Of a stretch of DNA of 64,000 nt, positions 13,572 through 23,015 are shown in pieces. The DNA is from CAZMNY01 sp964635375 (GTDB lineage Bacteria; Planctomycetota; Planctomycetia; Pirellulales; Pirellulaceae), in NCBI GenBank assembly GCA_964635375.1, contig CAZWOU010000015.1, positions 1 through 64,000 of the forward strand, written 5' to 3'. Each line of letters begins with the position of its first letter. Position 1 is the stretch's first letter. A program made the position numbers and the translations under genes. Under the pieces are notes generated by a model, which saw only the letters and a program-made list of their open reading frames with translations, had not been told where the DNA came from and did not search any database.

Positions 13572-14576
13572 CTACTTCACGCGGACGAGCTTGATGATGC
13601 GGCCATCAACGTTCCAGTCTTGCACGTAAAGATTGCCGTCCTTGTCCCAGTAGGACCCGTGGGTGCCGCTAAAAACGCCCTCGATCCACTTTTCTTGAGG
13701 CACGCCAAAGTTCACTCGAGTGGCGGGGTTCGAATTGTGACCGAGAACCGAAATGATCGTATTGCTCTTGTCCAAGATGACCACTCGCCCGTGCAAGTCA
13801 GGAACGGAGACGAAGTCGCCTTGAACCGAAACAGAGGTTGGCATTCCTAATCCAGTAACGACCTCTTCGATAAAGTTCCCTTCGAGGTCATAGTGAAGCA
13901 GCCGACCTTTGGGCTTGTGATTGCGATCGCAGATCAACAGTCGCGGCGGGTCGTAGCGTGTGTCGAGCGTCATCCCGTGGGCCGTGTTGAATTGCTTCAG
14001 ACTGTTCCCCTTGACGCCAAAATGCGACAAGTATTTTCCAGTCTTGTCGAATATGAAAATGTGGTTGCTCGCATAGCCGTCGGAGAGAAAGATGTCGCCA
14101 TTGAGCCCGACGGTGATCGCGGTTGGACTGAACTTCTTCAGCTTGAGCTCAGACTCCTGCGGGAACGCCAGCTTCAACACAATCTCGCCGCTTCGAATGT
14201 CGAACTTGATTCCCTCCGCATCGACGTTGCGGGCGCCGTAGATGTACTCGACGCCTTCTTCTTCGCGAATCTCCATATCGTGGAGGTTGGAATATTTGTC
14301 ACCCAGGTAGTTATGGATAACTTTTCCATCGGGTGAGAATACGACGACGCCTTTCCTGGCGCTCGTATAGACATTACCCGCTTTGTCGATCACCACGGCG
14401 CCATGGGTCGGGCCCAAAGCCGAATTTCCATCGGGCCTGAGGCCCCAACCGGGCACCGTGTCGAACGTCATCTCGCCGCATCCCATCCTCACCGGCGCAA
14501 CTTTCTCTTCGGCAACCGCCGTCATGGCCGCTGATAGTGCGACCAAAGCAGCAACATAGAGCGAGCACTTCTTCAT
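13572..14576 (-). CDS. Exported NHL/six-bladed beta-propeller protein
   Basis: The start was chosen at ATG 14576 (MKKCSLYVAALVALSAAMTAVA), which gives a clean signal peptide cleaved near residue 22. About 313 residues follow, with repeating blade motifs such as G-A-V-V-I-D-K-A-G-N-V-Y and G-D-I-F-L-S-D-G-Y-A, and a final Y-V-Q-D-W-N-V-D-G-R-I-I. This fits a six-bladed NHL propeller, a scaffold or lyase-like fold found in many exported planctomycete proteins. No catalytic residues can be assigned. It is divergent from the copper-monooxygenase fusion gene, with 322 bases between. Confidence 0.85.
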   Translation of the reverse strand: MKKCSLYVAALVALSAAMTAVAEEKVAPVRMGCGEMTFDTVPGWGLRPDGNSALGPTHGAVVIDKAGNVYTSARKGVVVFSPDGKVIHNYLGDKYSNLHDMEIREEEGVEYIYGARNVDAEGIKFDIRSGEIVLKLAFPQESELKLKKFSPTAITVGLNGDIFLSDGYASNHIFIFDKTGKYLSHFGVKGNSLKQFNTAHGMTLDTRYDPPRLLICDRNHKPKGRLLHYDLEGNFIEEVVTGLGMPTSVSVQGDFVSVPDLHGRVVILDKSNTIISVLGHNSNPATRVNFGVPQEKWIEGVFSGTHGSYWDKDGNLYVQDWNVDGRIIKLVRVK

Positions 14577-14898
14577 GATGTAATTCCCAGGTGATTCCAA
14601 TGGTTCAGTGAACAATTCAGACTATCCCAACAAGCTGGCTATGCACATCATTTGCCAACCCGGATAGTATCCGGCTTCCCGATCGGCATTTCAACACCGC
14701 CAGACAAAAACGTGGCCGCCTTCACCGCCAACGCACGGACTATTTTGCGTGAATCGATAGACGTCGATGCGATTTTGCTTCAACTCGCCGCAAGTAGCCC
14801 CGCCTTGGACGCACGACTGGGCGTCGGTCCCAGGTATAACAGAGTTGGCCCTTCATTTCGGAACCTCACCGGTTCGCCCTCAGCTCTCGGATGTCCGC
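14577..14898. other. Divergent promoter region
   Basis: This 322-base region separates the minus-strand propeller gene from the plus-strand redoxin/monooxygenase gene. It holds a perfect 15-base inverted repeat at 14660-14674 and no credible gene. Confidence 0.5.
14660..14674. promoter_or_regulatory. Perfect 15-base inverted repeat, candidate operator
   Basis: CCGGATAGTATCCGG reads the same on both strands around one central base. It lies between two divergent genes, 84 bases upstream of one start and 225 of the other. No regulator is known; the assignment is by position and symmetry only. Confidence 0.35.
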
Positions 14899-16878
14899 AT
14901 GCTCCACTCGCCGTTCCTACGATTAGCTCTTATCTTGGCATGTTGCTTTTTCTCCACTGAAGACGGCTTGGCGGCTGAAACCGTCGAGGTTGCCTGGGGG
15001 GAATTGCGCGACGTGGAGAATGAACGCCTATCGATTGCCGCTGCGAAGTGGAAGGTCGTTTGTTTTCTCGGCGTCGAGTGCCCGCTTGCCCGACTTTATG
15101 GCCCGCGATTGCAGAGGCTCTCGCGTGAGTTTGCTGATCAGGGCGTTCGATTCGTGGGGATCAACAGCAACCTGCAGGACTCGCCAGCGGACATCAAACA
15201 ATACTCGCGCCAACACCAGATCAGCTTTCCGATTGTCAAAGACGCTCGGCAATCGCTGGCGAAGCAGTTTGGCGCAAAGCGGACGCCAGAGGTGTTCGTC
15301 GTCGATTCGTCCAATCACGTGCGATATCGAGGGCGCATCGATGATCAGTATGAGCCGGGACTTTCTCGATCGGCGCCGACGCGGCACGATCTTCGCGCTG
15401 CGATCGCGTCCGTACTCGCCGGCAAGAAGGCGCCCGTCGCCTTGACTGAAGCGGTGGGATGTTTGATCACTTTCCGCAAATCGGCGGACCATGCTATTGC
15501 CCCAACCTCCGCCGTCACTTTCGCAGGCGACATTGCGCCCTTGCTCAACAGGCACTGTGTGGAATGTCACCGCGAGGGCGAGATTGGTCCGTTCGCGTTG
15601 ATCGACTACGACGAGGTAATTGGTTGGGGCCAGATGATGCTTGAAGTGATTGAGCAGAATCGCATGCCGCCCTGGCATGCGGATCCCAAACACGGCGAAT
15701 TTGTCGGCGCCCGTCGAGTGCCTCAGAGCGACCGCGAGACACTGGCCGCGTGGGTCGAGCAGGGGATGCCCCTTGGTAATAAGCAAGACTTGCCGCCGAA
15801 GCCGAAGCGGGCGGGGGGCTGGCACTTGCCTAGTCCACCCGATGTTGTGCTCAACATGCGCGAGCGACCGTTCGTTGTTCCGCCCGAAGGAACCGTGGAA
15901 TACCAGTACTTCGTCGTCGATCCCAATTGGGAGGCAGACCGTTGGGTTCGAGCGGCTCAGGTCCTGCCAGGAAATACGTCGGTCGTGCACCATTCCATCG
16001 TCTTCGTCCGCCCCCCGGACGGCTCGTCTCTTGACGGAGTCGGTTGGATGGGTGGCTACGTCCCAGGGCAGCGAGCTGCTGCACTGCCGCCGGGCCATGC
16101 TCGCTTGATCCCCGCTCGATCAAAGCTCGTCTTTCAAATGCACTACACTCCAAACGGTCGCCAGACCGACGATGTCACGCGAGTGGGCGTCTGGTTTAGC
16201 AAGCCGGATCAAGTGACGCATAAAGTAACGACGCGCATCGCAATCAACCATGATTTTGAGATACCGCCGGGCGCGAAGGACTATGCGGTCGACCTAGACT
16301 TAGACGGATTTGCGAGTGATGCGCGATTGCTGGGCGTGATGCCCCACATGCACTTGCGGGGCAAGTCCTTTCGCTTGGACGCGCACAGGCTCGAGTCCGA
16401 CGAGACGCTCCTGTCGGTGCCGGAGTACGATTTCAACTGGCAGCATTTCTATCAACTGCAGACGCCGCTCGCCCTCAAAGATGTCGACGTCCTGCGAATG
16501 CAAGCTCGCTTTGACAACTCAGCTGACAACGTGGCCAATCCGGACCCCGAGTCGTTTGTTTCGTGGGGCGATCAAACGTGGCAGGAGATGGCCGTCGCCT
16601 TTCTGGATATCGGCCATCCGCGAGGGAAGCCGCGAGTCGTTCAGCGGCGAACTCAGACCCTCAGACCAGAGCAACTGGCGGAGCGACAAAGGCGGATCGA
16701 GCAAGAGACGGAGAAGTTTCTCGCGAGCCTAGATCGTAACGGCGACGGAGTTGTCGAGCGGGACGAGACGCCGGAAGCATTTCGCCGATTTGGATTCTAT
16801 AGAATGGACCACAATCGGAATGGTCGTCTGGAGCGAAGCGAGATCGAAGCGGAATCAACACGCCGGCTGGGACCTTGA
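14899..16878 (+). CDS. Redoxin / cytochrome c / copper type II monooxygenase-like fusion with EF-hand tail
   Basis: The start was chosen at ATG 14899 because it gives a signal peptide (MLHSPFLRLALILACCFF); 659 residues. Domain order: a thioredoxin/redoxin fold (about 30-175, with C-P-L-A in G-V-E-C-P-L-A-R); a c-type haem segment with C-V-E-C-H near residues 219-223 and a possible distal Met in R-M-P-P-W; then a copper type II ascorbate-dependent monooxygenase-like region with H-H-S, Q-M-H-Y and M-P-H-M-H copper-ligand-like motifs. The protein ends in a pair of EF-hand-like loops (D-R-N-G-D-G-V-V-E and D-H-N-R-N-G-R). It should be periplasmic. The family is common in planctomycetes but its substrate is not known. 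The gene leads an operon with an RND exporter. Confidence 0.88.
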   Translation: MLHSPFLRLALILACCFFSTEDGLAAETVEVAWGELRDVENERLSIAAAKWKVVCFLGVECPLARLYGPRLQRLSREFADQGVRFVGINSNLQDSPADIKQYSRQHQISFPIVKDARQSLAKQFGAKRTPEVFVVDSSNHVRYRGRIDDQYEPGLSRSAPTRHDLRAAIASVLAGKKAPVALTEAVGCLITFRKSADHAIAPTSAVTFAGDIAPLLNRHCVECHREGEIGPFALIDYDEVIGWGQMMLEVIEQNRMPPWHADPKHGEFVGARRVPQSDRETLAAWVEQGMPLGNKQDLPPKPKRAGGWHLPSPPDVVLNMRERPFVVPPEGTVEYQYFVVDPNWEADRWVRAAQVLPGNTSVVHHSIVFVRPPDGSSLDGVGWMGGYVPGQRAAALPPGHARLIPARSKLVFQMHYTPNGRQTDDVTRVGVWFSKPDQVTHKVTTRIAINHDFEIPPGAKDYAVDLDLDGFASDARLLGVMPHMHLRGKSFRLDAHRLESDETLLSVPEYDFNWQHFYQLQTPLALKDVDVLRMQARFDNSADNVANPDPESFVSWGDQTWQEMAVAFLDIGHPRGKPRVVQRRTQTLRPEQLAERQRRIEQETEKFLASLDRNGDGVVERDETPEAFRRFGFYRMDHNRNGRLERSEIEAESTRRLGP

Positions 16879-16910
16879 ATGATCAGGCGACCTACTCGAA
16901 ATAGACAGAC

Positions 16911-19265
16911 ATGACGGAACACAACGAACCGATACGCGGGCTCGGCCGGCGCGCTTTCTATTGGTGGGCCGACCATCCGGCTGTGCACATTCTGGTGCTC
17001 CTGTTGGTCTCCGCATTGGCGATCGTCGGCCACGTGAACCCGAAGCTCGTTCGCGATTTGTTCCGCGATCAGCAAGGTAAGCCGGCCCAGCGAACTTCGC
17101 TGACTCAATTAGCCACGTCGGGCTCGACGCGCCGCGATCAACCGCCGGCCGTCCGCCCTTTTCAAGTGGCTGGCGGCGAGTGTGTGGTCGTTGCCACAAG
17201 CGAAGATTTCTTCACCCGGGAAAACCTACTTGCCATTCGCTCCGTCGTTGAGGATCTCGAATCCTTGCCCCAGGTTTCGGATGTCCTTTGGGTGGACAGC
17301 ATCCCGAGCCTCAACCTTTTTAGCTTCCCCGAGGCGCTATTGCCGGCGTCCGATGCCTCTCCGCGTCAGCTGGAGCTTGGCCGTCCACGCACGATGGACA
17401 GTCCTTTTGCCGTGGGCCAGCTGATCTCGGCGGACGGCAAGACGCTCGTGCTTCACTTGCGGATCGATTGGTTCTACGCGACGACAGATACGGCTTGTAC
17501 GACCGAGTTGCGCGAAGCGGCGGAAGCAGCTGCGGCTCGGGTGCCCGGAGCCGATTTGGAATTCAAAGTCACAGGCCACGCTCCGCTCTATCTAATGATC
17601 GCCGACAACCACCTGCAGGACTCGTGGCGTTATCAGGCGATCGGATACAGCATCATGTTGATCACGGCTCTGGTTCTGTTTCGCGGGCTCTCTGCAGTTA
17701 TTATTGTGGCAGTCGCGCCGGCGATGGGCGTGTTCTGGACGATGGGTATGTTGCGGTTCTTCGACCTCCAGGACAATCCGTTTAACGACATCATCGTGCC
17801 CGTGTTGATCAGTCTCGTCGGCTTGACGGACGCCGTGCACTTGATGGTGGAAATTCGCAATCAGCGGGCCATTGGAAAGTCGACAACCGAGGCGACTCGT
17901 GGGGGCGTCGCGCGGGTCGGATCAGCGTGCGCGTTGACAAGCCTGACTACGGCGATTGGGTTCGGCAGCCTGGCTTGGGCCCATCACGAAGTCGTCCGCG
18001 ATTTCGGCCTGTGTTGCGTACTCGGAGTCGGGCTGACATTCATCAGCGTGTTGACCGTCGTTCCCCTGGGTTGCCGCTCACCGCTGGGCTGGCGTTTGCA
18101 CGTCGGACTCGGCAAGAGCATCGTGGATGGACAGTTCCGGAGAATCGGCCCGCTGGTCGCCTGGGTTCTCAGGCATGATCGCAAGGTTGCCTGGTTTGCG
18201 ATCGCCATCACACTCGCGCTCGCAGGAGCCTGCACTCAGTTGGAACCGGATGAGAAACGATACAGCGGGCTGAGCGAGTCGGGTGAGGCGGCCCAAGGTC
18301 TTCGGCATCTCGACGAGTCGCTTGGCGGGCTCGAATTTGGCTACGTGGCGATCACCGGAGACGAAAACGTCAGTGATGGGAACCTGTTGAAAGTCTTGCT
18401 CGAAGTCGAACAGGCTCTGGAGAAGGAACCCTTGATTGGGCGATCGCTAGGATTGCATGATCTGCTGAAAGTCCTGCCGGGCGAGGGAGAAGCCGAGGAG
18501 CGAATGACGTTGCTCGAGCTGCTTCCGGCTTCGCTAAAACGCTCGTTCTACATTCCCGAGTATCGCCAGACCACGTTGCAGTTTCGCGTGAAGGATATTG
18601 GCATCGCTCAGTACGGACCCGTCTTTGAGCGCATCGAGTCGGAGCTGCTTGAGATATCCGGCCGCCACCCCGACTTCACACTGCGGCTGCACGGTGATGC
18701 AGTCTGGCGTTGGCGCAATGTTTACCAGATCGTTACTGACCTGGCCACGAGTTTGGGCACGGCGAGTGTTCTCATATGGCTGATTCTGACCATCGTCTAT
18801 CGGTCCATTCGAATTGGACTGATTTCCATCGTTCCCAACTTGTTTCCCTTGGTTGCCACGGGCGCCATTTTGTATATTACGGGGCAGCATCTTGAGATCG
18901 TCACGGTTTGCGTGTTTACGATCTGCATCGGCATCGCGGTTGACGACACGATTCACTTTCTCACGCGATACGCCGAGGAAGATGCGCTTGCCGAGAATCA
19001 TCAGCAGGCAATTGAGAGTGCCTTTGCCGGCGTTGGAAGCGCTTTGTTGATGACGACGATTGTGTTGGTGACCGGGATGATGACCGCCGTCTTTGGCGAT
19101 GCGCGCGATGCTCGGTTGTTTGGAATCATGGGCGCCATCACACTCGCCTCCGCTCTGTTCGCTGATATCTTCCTGCTCCCAGCGCTGCTCAGTCGATTCG
19201 CCAAGTCGGCCCCACCAACGCTAGAATCCCCAACGAGTAATTCCGCGAAAGACCTTCCAACATGA
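16911..19265 (+). CDS. RND/MMPL-family exporter
   Basis: The protein has 784 residues, with a first membrane segment at about 24-42 and a periplasmic domain of roughly 180 residues. A bundle of membrane segments then includes V-P-V-L-I-S-L-V-G-L-T-D-A and, in the second half, I-C-I-G-I-A-V-D-D-T-I-H-F. This two-repeat layout with a short acidic G-x-x-x-D-D motif is that of hydrophobe/lipid RND transporters of the MMPL or hopanoid-transport type. It starts 33 bases after the monooxygenase gene and overlaps the next gene by ATGA. Cargo unknown; the linked oxidoreductase suggests a lipid or hydrophobic substrate (inference). Confidence 0.9.
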   Translation: MTEHNEPIRGLGRRAFYWWADHPAVHILVLLLVSALAIVGHVNPKLVRDLFRDQQGKPAQRTSLTQLATSGSTRRDQPPAVRPFQVAGGECVVVATSEDFFTRENLLAIRSVVEDLESLPQVSDVLWVDSIPSLNLFSFPEALLPASDASPRQLELGRPRTMDSPFAVGQLISADGKTLVLHLRIDWFYATTDTACTTELREAAEAAAARVPGADLEFKVTGHAPLYLMIADNHLQDSWRYQAIGYSIMLITALVLFRGLSAVIIVAVAPAMGVFWTMGMLRFFDLQDNPFNDIIVPVLISLVGLTDAVHLMVEIRNQRAIGKSTTEATRGGVARVGSACALTSLTTAIGFGSLAWAHHEVVRDFGLCCVLGVGLTFISVLTVVPLGCRSPLGWRLHVGLGKSIVDGQFRRIGPLVAWVLRHDRKVAWFAIAITLALAGACTQLEPDEKRYSGLSESGEAAQGLRHLDESLGGLEFGYVAITGDENVSDGNLLKVLLEVEQALEKEPLIGRSLGLHDLLKVLPGEGEAEERMTLLELLPASLKRSFYIPEYRQTTLQFRVKDIGIAQYGPVFERIESELLEISGRHPDFTLRLHGDAVWRWRNVYQIVTDLATSLGTASVLIWLILTIVYRSIRIGLISIVPNLFPLVATGAILYITGQHLEIVTVCVFTICIGIAVDDTIHFLTRYAEEDALAENHQQAIESAFAGVGSALLMTTIVLVTGMMTAVFGDARDARLFGIMGAITLASALFADIFLLPALLSRFAKSAPPTLESPTSNSAKDLPT

Positions 19266-20077
19266 GACTATCGATTCGCGGCTTGTTCGGGCTGACCTTC
19301 TTGGTTGCCCTAGGGTTGCTAGTTTGGAAAACCGGATTGGAGACGCGTCGAGACGAGTTGCGGATGCAGGTGCTCAAGGAAGAGATCGAACTGTCTCAGC
19401 AGGGGTTGCGATTGGACTCGCCGGCCCTCCACCAGGCTATCTTGAGGGCTGAGGATGAATTCGACTCGATGGCGGCATTGCGAGAGCGTTCAGAATCGCA
19501 CTTTGAATCGCTGCGGGAAAAGTACAGCACGATGGAGGCTCGAGGAGCGAACGTACTTTCTCTTCGCGGCGTTCCCTCGCTCAAGACGGGTGCCGGACCG
19601 GCGCCGATCGTGTTTCGGCTTCTTGTTCCGACGGAGCGACCTGTCTGGTTGAAATTCGGCGTGCACACGATTCAGCCGTCGCAGTTCTCAAGATCTGTTT
19701 TCCCAGAAGAAGACCTGGTCAGTCAATCGCCCTTTGAAGCATCCGGTCCGTTCGAGGTGCGATTGGCATCGGGCGACCACAAGCTCACAATCACCATAGG
19801 GACGGCGACTAATGGAGCATTGCCGGTGACCCTCAAACTGGACGACGGGATTCTCTTGCAAACCGACTATGTCTCGGCTACGGTTTCCGGCACAAGTTCC
19901 AGCCACGTTTCAGGCATGTCGCAGATTGACGTCCGTCCAAAGCGAGCTTTGCCCTGGCTGATTACTGCACATCTAGACGACGACAATCCACCGGCGCCGA
20001 AGTACGGGTTTTCGATCGCGTTGAGCGAGCAGTCCAGTGAATTCGCCGTCTTTCCCGGTGAGAGCAAGAAGGACTGA
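19262..20077 (+). CDS. Membrane-anchored coiled-coil protein of unknown function
   Basis: The protein has 271 residues and overlaps the exporter stop by four bases. A single membrane segment at about 6-22 is followed by a coiled coil at about 25-90 (rich in E, R, L) and then a beta-rich domain of about 170 residues. No family is recognised. Its build, one membrane helix plus coiled coil plus beta domain, is shared with the next gene, which suggests the two act together, for example as periplasmic adaptors of the exporter (inference). Confidence 0.7.
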   Translation: MRLSIRGLFGLTFLVALGLLVWKTGLETRRDELRMQVLKEEIELSQQGLRLDSPALHQAILRAEDEFDSMAALRERSESHFESLREKYSTMEARGANVLSLRGVPSLKTGAGPAPIVFRLLVPTERPVWLKFGVHTIQPSQFSRSVFPEEDLVSQSPFEASGPFEVRLASGDHKLTITIGTATNGALPVTLKLDDGILLQTDYVSATVSGTSSSHVSGMSQIDVRPKRALPWLITAHLDDDNPPAPKYGFSIALSEQSSEFAVFPGESKKD

Positions 20078-20093
20078 ATGATGCTTGGAAGGA

Positions 20094-21059
20094 ATGAGGA
20101 ACGATGGGTCGCAAACTAACAACCAACGGCCGGACGGAATGAGCAGCACGAATCGAAATCAGAGATTCTGGAGCAATCTCGGTCTAACATTGTTTTTCTG
20201 CGCAGCCGCATTCTTGTTGGCTTTCTTCGTCTGGTTTGTCCTAATTCGTCGTTCCGCTGCTCCCAGGATCGCCAAGCTGCAGTCGACTCGCGACGAACTG
20301 CAATCGGTTGTAGATCGCCTGAACGACGGGGAGAGGCAGCTGGGCGTCGACAAGCAAGTCGTCATCGATCTGCTTCACCATTGCCGTTCGGTTGAGGACA
20401 TTCCGGACTTTCAAGGCGGGCAAGTGATTGCCCGCCACAACGGCCCAGGAAGATTGCGGATCTATGTTCCCGCCGGCTCTCACACTCTGGAAATTGCTTG
20501 CACATGGAAGCCATCGAAGACACGCAAACAAACGCAGAACGGTATCGAGACTGAGGAGGCAAAAGTGGCCGGCTTGGTCGGCGAAAAGACGTGGAGCATG
20601 CCTCTATTGCCTTCTGCCGGCTATTGGTTCGAAGTTGAGACCGAACGCAAGGGCGGGCCGATTCGGTGGGAGGTGACCAGCAATCGTCCCGATTTCGAAA
20701 CACAATCGGCGGTCGTTCCTTTCGACGGTTTCTCCCACACCGGCGCCACTTGGTCGGGGTCTGGCGTGGTCCAGCCGCCAACTCGAGTTTCTCGGCTGGG
20801 CAGAGGGGGCGGGCCATTCACAGCGCCAGCGAAAAAGGGCGTCCAACTCATGGACTCAGCGCTTCTCGGCTCGCGGGAGGACGTTCATCATGAGGTCCGC
20901 TTCGACCTGCGGTTGATCAGCGACGGGCCGCCAACGGTTTCGGCCAGGGAGGCTCAACGGCTGATTTCCTTGAAAAGAGGAGGTCTGCTGGAGTCATACA
21001 ATGGCGATGGAAACTACAAGATTCGCCTGCCCTCCGCGCCGCAGACGGATACTGATTAG
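20094..21059 (+). CDS. Membrane-anchored coiled-coil protein, partner of the preceding gene
   Basis: The start is uncertain: ATG at 20094 follows a GGAAGG directly upstream, while a later ATG at 20139 gives the membrane segment closer to the N-terminus. From 20094 the protein has 321 residues. One strong membrane segment lies near residues 28-48, a coiled coil at about 55-90, and a beta-rich C-terminal region of about 220 residues follows. Not recognised as a family. It begins 16 bases after the preceding gene, so it is probably the last gene of the monooxygenase-RND operon. A 14-base tandem repeat starts right after its stop. Confidence 0.65.
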   Translation: MRNDGSQTNNQRPDGMSSTNRNQRFWSNLGLTLFFCAAAFLLAFFVWFVLIRRSAAPRIAKLQSTRDELQSVVDRLNDGERQLGVDKQVVIDLLHHCRSVEDIPDFQGGQVIARHNGPGRLRIYVPAGSHTLEIACTWKPSKTRKQTQNGIETEEAKVAGLVGEKTWSMPLLPSAGYWFEVETERKGGPIRWEVTSNRPDFETQSAVVPFDGFSHTGATWSGSGVVQPPTRVSRLGRGGGPFTAPAKKGVQLMDSALLGSREDVHHEVRFDLRLISDGPPTVSAREAQRLISLKRGGLLESYNGDGNYKIRLPSAPQTDTD

Positions 21060-21101
21060 GCGTCGTCGAAGAAGCGTCGTCGAAAAAGCGTCGTCGAAAA
21101 G
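21060..21101 (+). repeat. Three tandem 14-base repeats after a stop codon
   Basis: Three near-identical 14-base units (GCGTCGTCGAARAA form) lie head to tail directly behind the TAG at 21057-21059. They differ at only one or two positions. Confidence 0.9.
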
Positions 21102-21260
21102 GCGGCGATGCCAGGCGGCCCGTATTGCCTGCCGCTTCAAAACAGTTACCCAATCCACTCGGTTCTTACGCTAGACTAGCGTCGACAAGCTGGCCTCGCC
21201 GTCATTGAGGCCTCACTTAGCGCGCGTCGCAGAATGCCAAATCAAGAGGGAGAATGAACA

Positions 21261-22883
21261 ATGGCCATCGGTTCGTCTTATCGCAGGCTGCTGATCACGG
21301 CTGGCCTCAACGCAGTCGCCCTGACTCTATTCAATGGGCCGCAAGCCTCGCGGGCGGGCGAAGCATTTGAATTGCAGACGCGCGCGCGGACGGAAACGAA
21401 AGCTGGGAGCGGTCGCTTTCACCCCCAAGTCAGCTCGCAAACATGGAAGGGCGAGGAGACGGCGTTTATTGTCTGCGACATGTGGAATCTTCACCATTGC
21501 TTGAACGCGACCAAACGTGGCGGGGAGATGGCGCCGCGGATGAATCGAGTGTTGATCGAAGCGCGACGGCGCGGTGCGACCGTCATTCATGCGCCCAGCA
21601 GTTGCGTCAATTTCTACAAGGATCACCCGGCTCGAAAACGAGCGCAGGCAACGCCTCGAACCAAGACGCCTGCTGGGATCGGCGCATGGTGCCACAAGAT
21701 TCCCGCCGAAGAGCAGGGAGCTTATCCGATCGACCAGTCGGACGGAGGAGAAGACGACGATCCCAAGGAGCATCGCAAATGGGCCGCGGAACTTAAAGCC
21801 AAAGGACTCAACCCCGGCTCGCCCTGGACAAGGCAGACTGACTTGCTCACGATCGAAGATAACGACTTCATCAGCGACAACGGCGAGGAGATCTGGAGCA
21901 TCCTCGAAAGTCAGGGCGTGAAGAATGTCGTGCTTCTCGGAGTCCACACCAACATGTGTGTGCTCGGTCGACCGTTTGGCCTGCGGCAGATGGCCAAGAA
22001 CGGTAAGAACGTTGTCTTGATGCGCGACATGACGGACACCATGTACAACCCGGCAAGCCGTCCGTTCGTCAGTCACTTCAGTGGAACGGATTTGATCGTT
22101 GAGCATATCGAGAAGTGGGTGTGCCCCACGATCACCAGCGACCAATTGATTGGCGGAAGCCCGTTCCAGTTCAAGAACGATCATCGCAAGCGACTTGTCA
22201 TGTTGGTTGGCGAGCGCGAATACAAGACGAATGAATCGTTGTCGACCTTCGCAAAAAAGCACCTCGGCCACGACTATTCGGTCGAGTTTGTTCACGCCAG
22301 CGAGTCGGACCGGAACGACTTTCCCGGAGCGGCCGAGGCGATGGCGGAAGCCGACGTGTTGCTCGTTAGCGTGCGCCGCCGAGCTCTACCAGCCGACCAA
22401 ATGAAGGCGCTCCGCAAATTCGTCAAGAGCGGCAAGCCGATCGTCGGCATTCGGACGGCGAACCACGCGTTTTCCTTGCGAGGCAAGAAGGCTCCGGCCG
22501 GTTTGAAACTTTGGGAGAACTTCGACGCGGAGATCATCGGCGGCAACTACACCAACCACCATGGCGACGGCCCAGACGTCATTGTGAGTGTCGCCAAGGA
22601 ATCGGCGAAACACCCTGTCCTAGACGACCTCAAGGTCGGCGAACTTGTCGGTCGCGGTTCGCTGTACGTCGTCAGTCCACTTCAGAAAACGGCCCAAGCG
22701 TTGTTGATCGGCACGCGCGACGGAAAGCCACCCGAACCAATCGCCTGGACCCACGAAACCTCTTCTGGCGGACGAGTCTTCTATACGTCGCTCGGCCACG
22801 TGGACGACTTCCAACAACCGGCCATGCAGCATCTGCTCAAGAACGCCCTCGCTTGGGCCTGCGAGCAAACGCCTTCAAAATGA
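21261..22883 (+). CDS. Isochorismatase-like hydrolase fused to ThuA-like domain
   Basis: The protein has 540 residues, with a signal-peptide-like N-terminus (about 1-32). The start has a good Shine-Dalgarno (GAGGGAGA) nine bases upstream. Residues 60-300 form a cysteine-hydrolase (isochorismatase) fold with D73 (V-C-D-M-W-N) and the catalytic-type C233 (G-V-H-T-N-M-C). From about 310 onward a ThuA/trehalose-utilisation-like domain appears (V-M-L-V-G-E-R-E-Y, then V-G-I-R-T-A-N-H-A-F and a terminal Y-T-S-L-G-H). Isochorismatase relatives hydrolyse amides or isochorismate, and ThuA folds are glutamine-amidotransferase-like. The combination suggests a secreted hydrolase for an extracellular small molecule; substrate unknown. 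Confidence 0.85.
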   Translation: MAIGSSYRRLLITAGLNAVALTLFNGPQASRAGEAFELQTRARTETKAGSGRFHPQVSSQTWKGEETAFIVCDMWNLHHCLNATKRGGEMAPRMNRVLIEARRRGATVIHAPSSCVNFYKDHPARKRAQATPRTKTPAGIGAWCHKIPAEEQGAYPIDQSDGGEDDDPKEHRKWAAELKAKGLNPGSPWTRQTDLLTIEDNDFISDNGEEIWSILESQGVKNVVLLGVHTNMCVLGRPFGLRQMAKNGKNVVLMRDMTDTMYNPASRPFVSHFSGTDLIVEHIEKWVCPTITSDQLIGGSPFQFKNDHRKRLVMLVGEREYKTNESLSTFAKKHLGHDYSVEFVHASESDRNDFPGAAEAMAEADVLLVSVRRRALPADQMKALRKFVKSGKPIVGIRTANHAFSLRGKKAPAGLKLWENFDAEIIGGNYTNHHGDGPDVIVSVAKESAKHPVLDDLKVGELVGRGSLYVVSPLQKTAQALLIGTRDGKPPEPIAWTHETSSGGRVFYTSLGHVDDFQQPAMQHLLKNALAWACEQTPSK

Positions 22884-23015
22884 CCAGGGCGCCAAACGCC
22901 GGCCTCGTCTCTCAGGGAGTTGCTCAAGATTCGGGCGTTCCCATGAGAAACGGCTCGCGTTTCGCTCGTCGTTTGCAGGGCCAGCAGCCGGGAAAAGGCC
23001 ATTGGGTTCTCTGAT

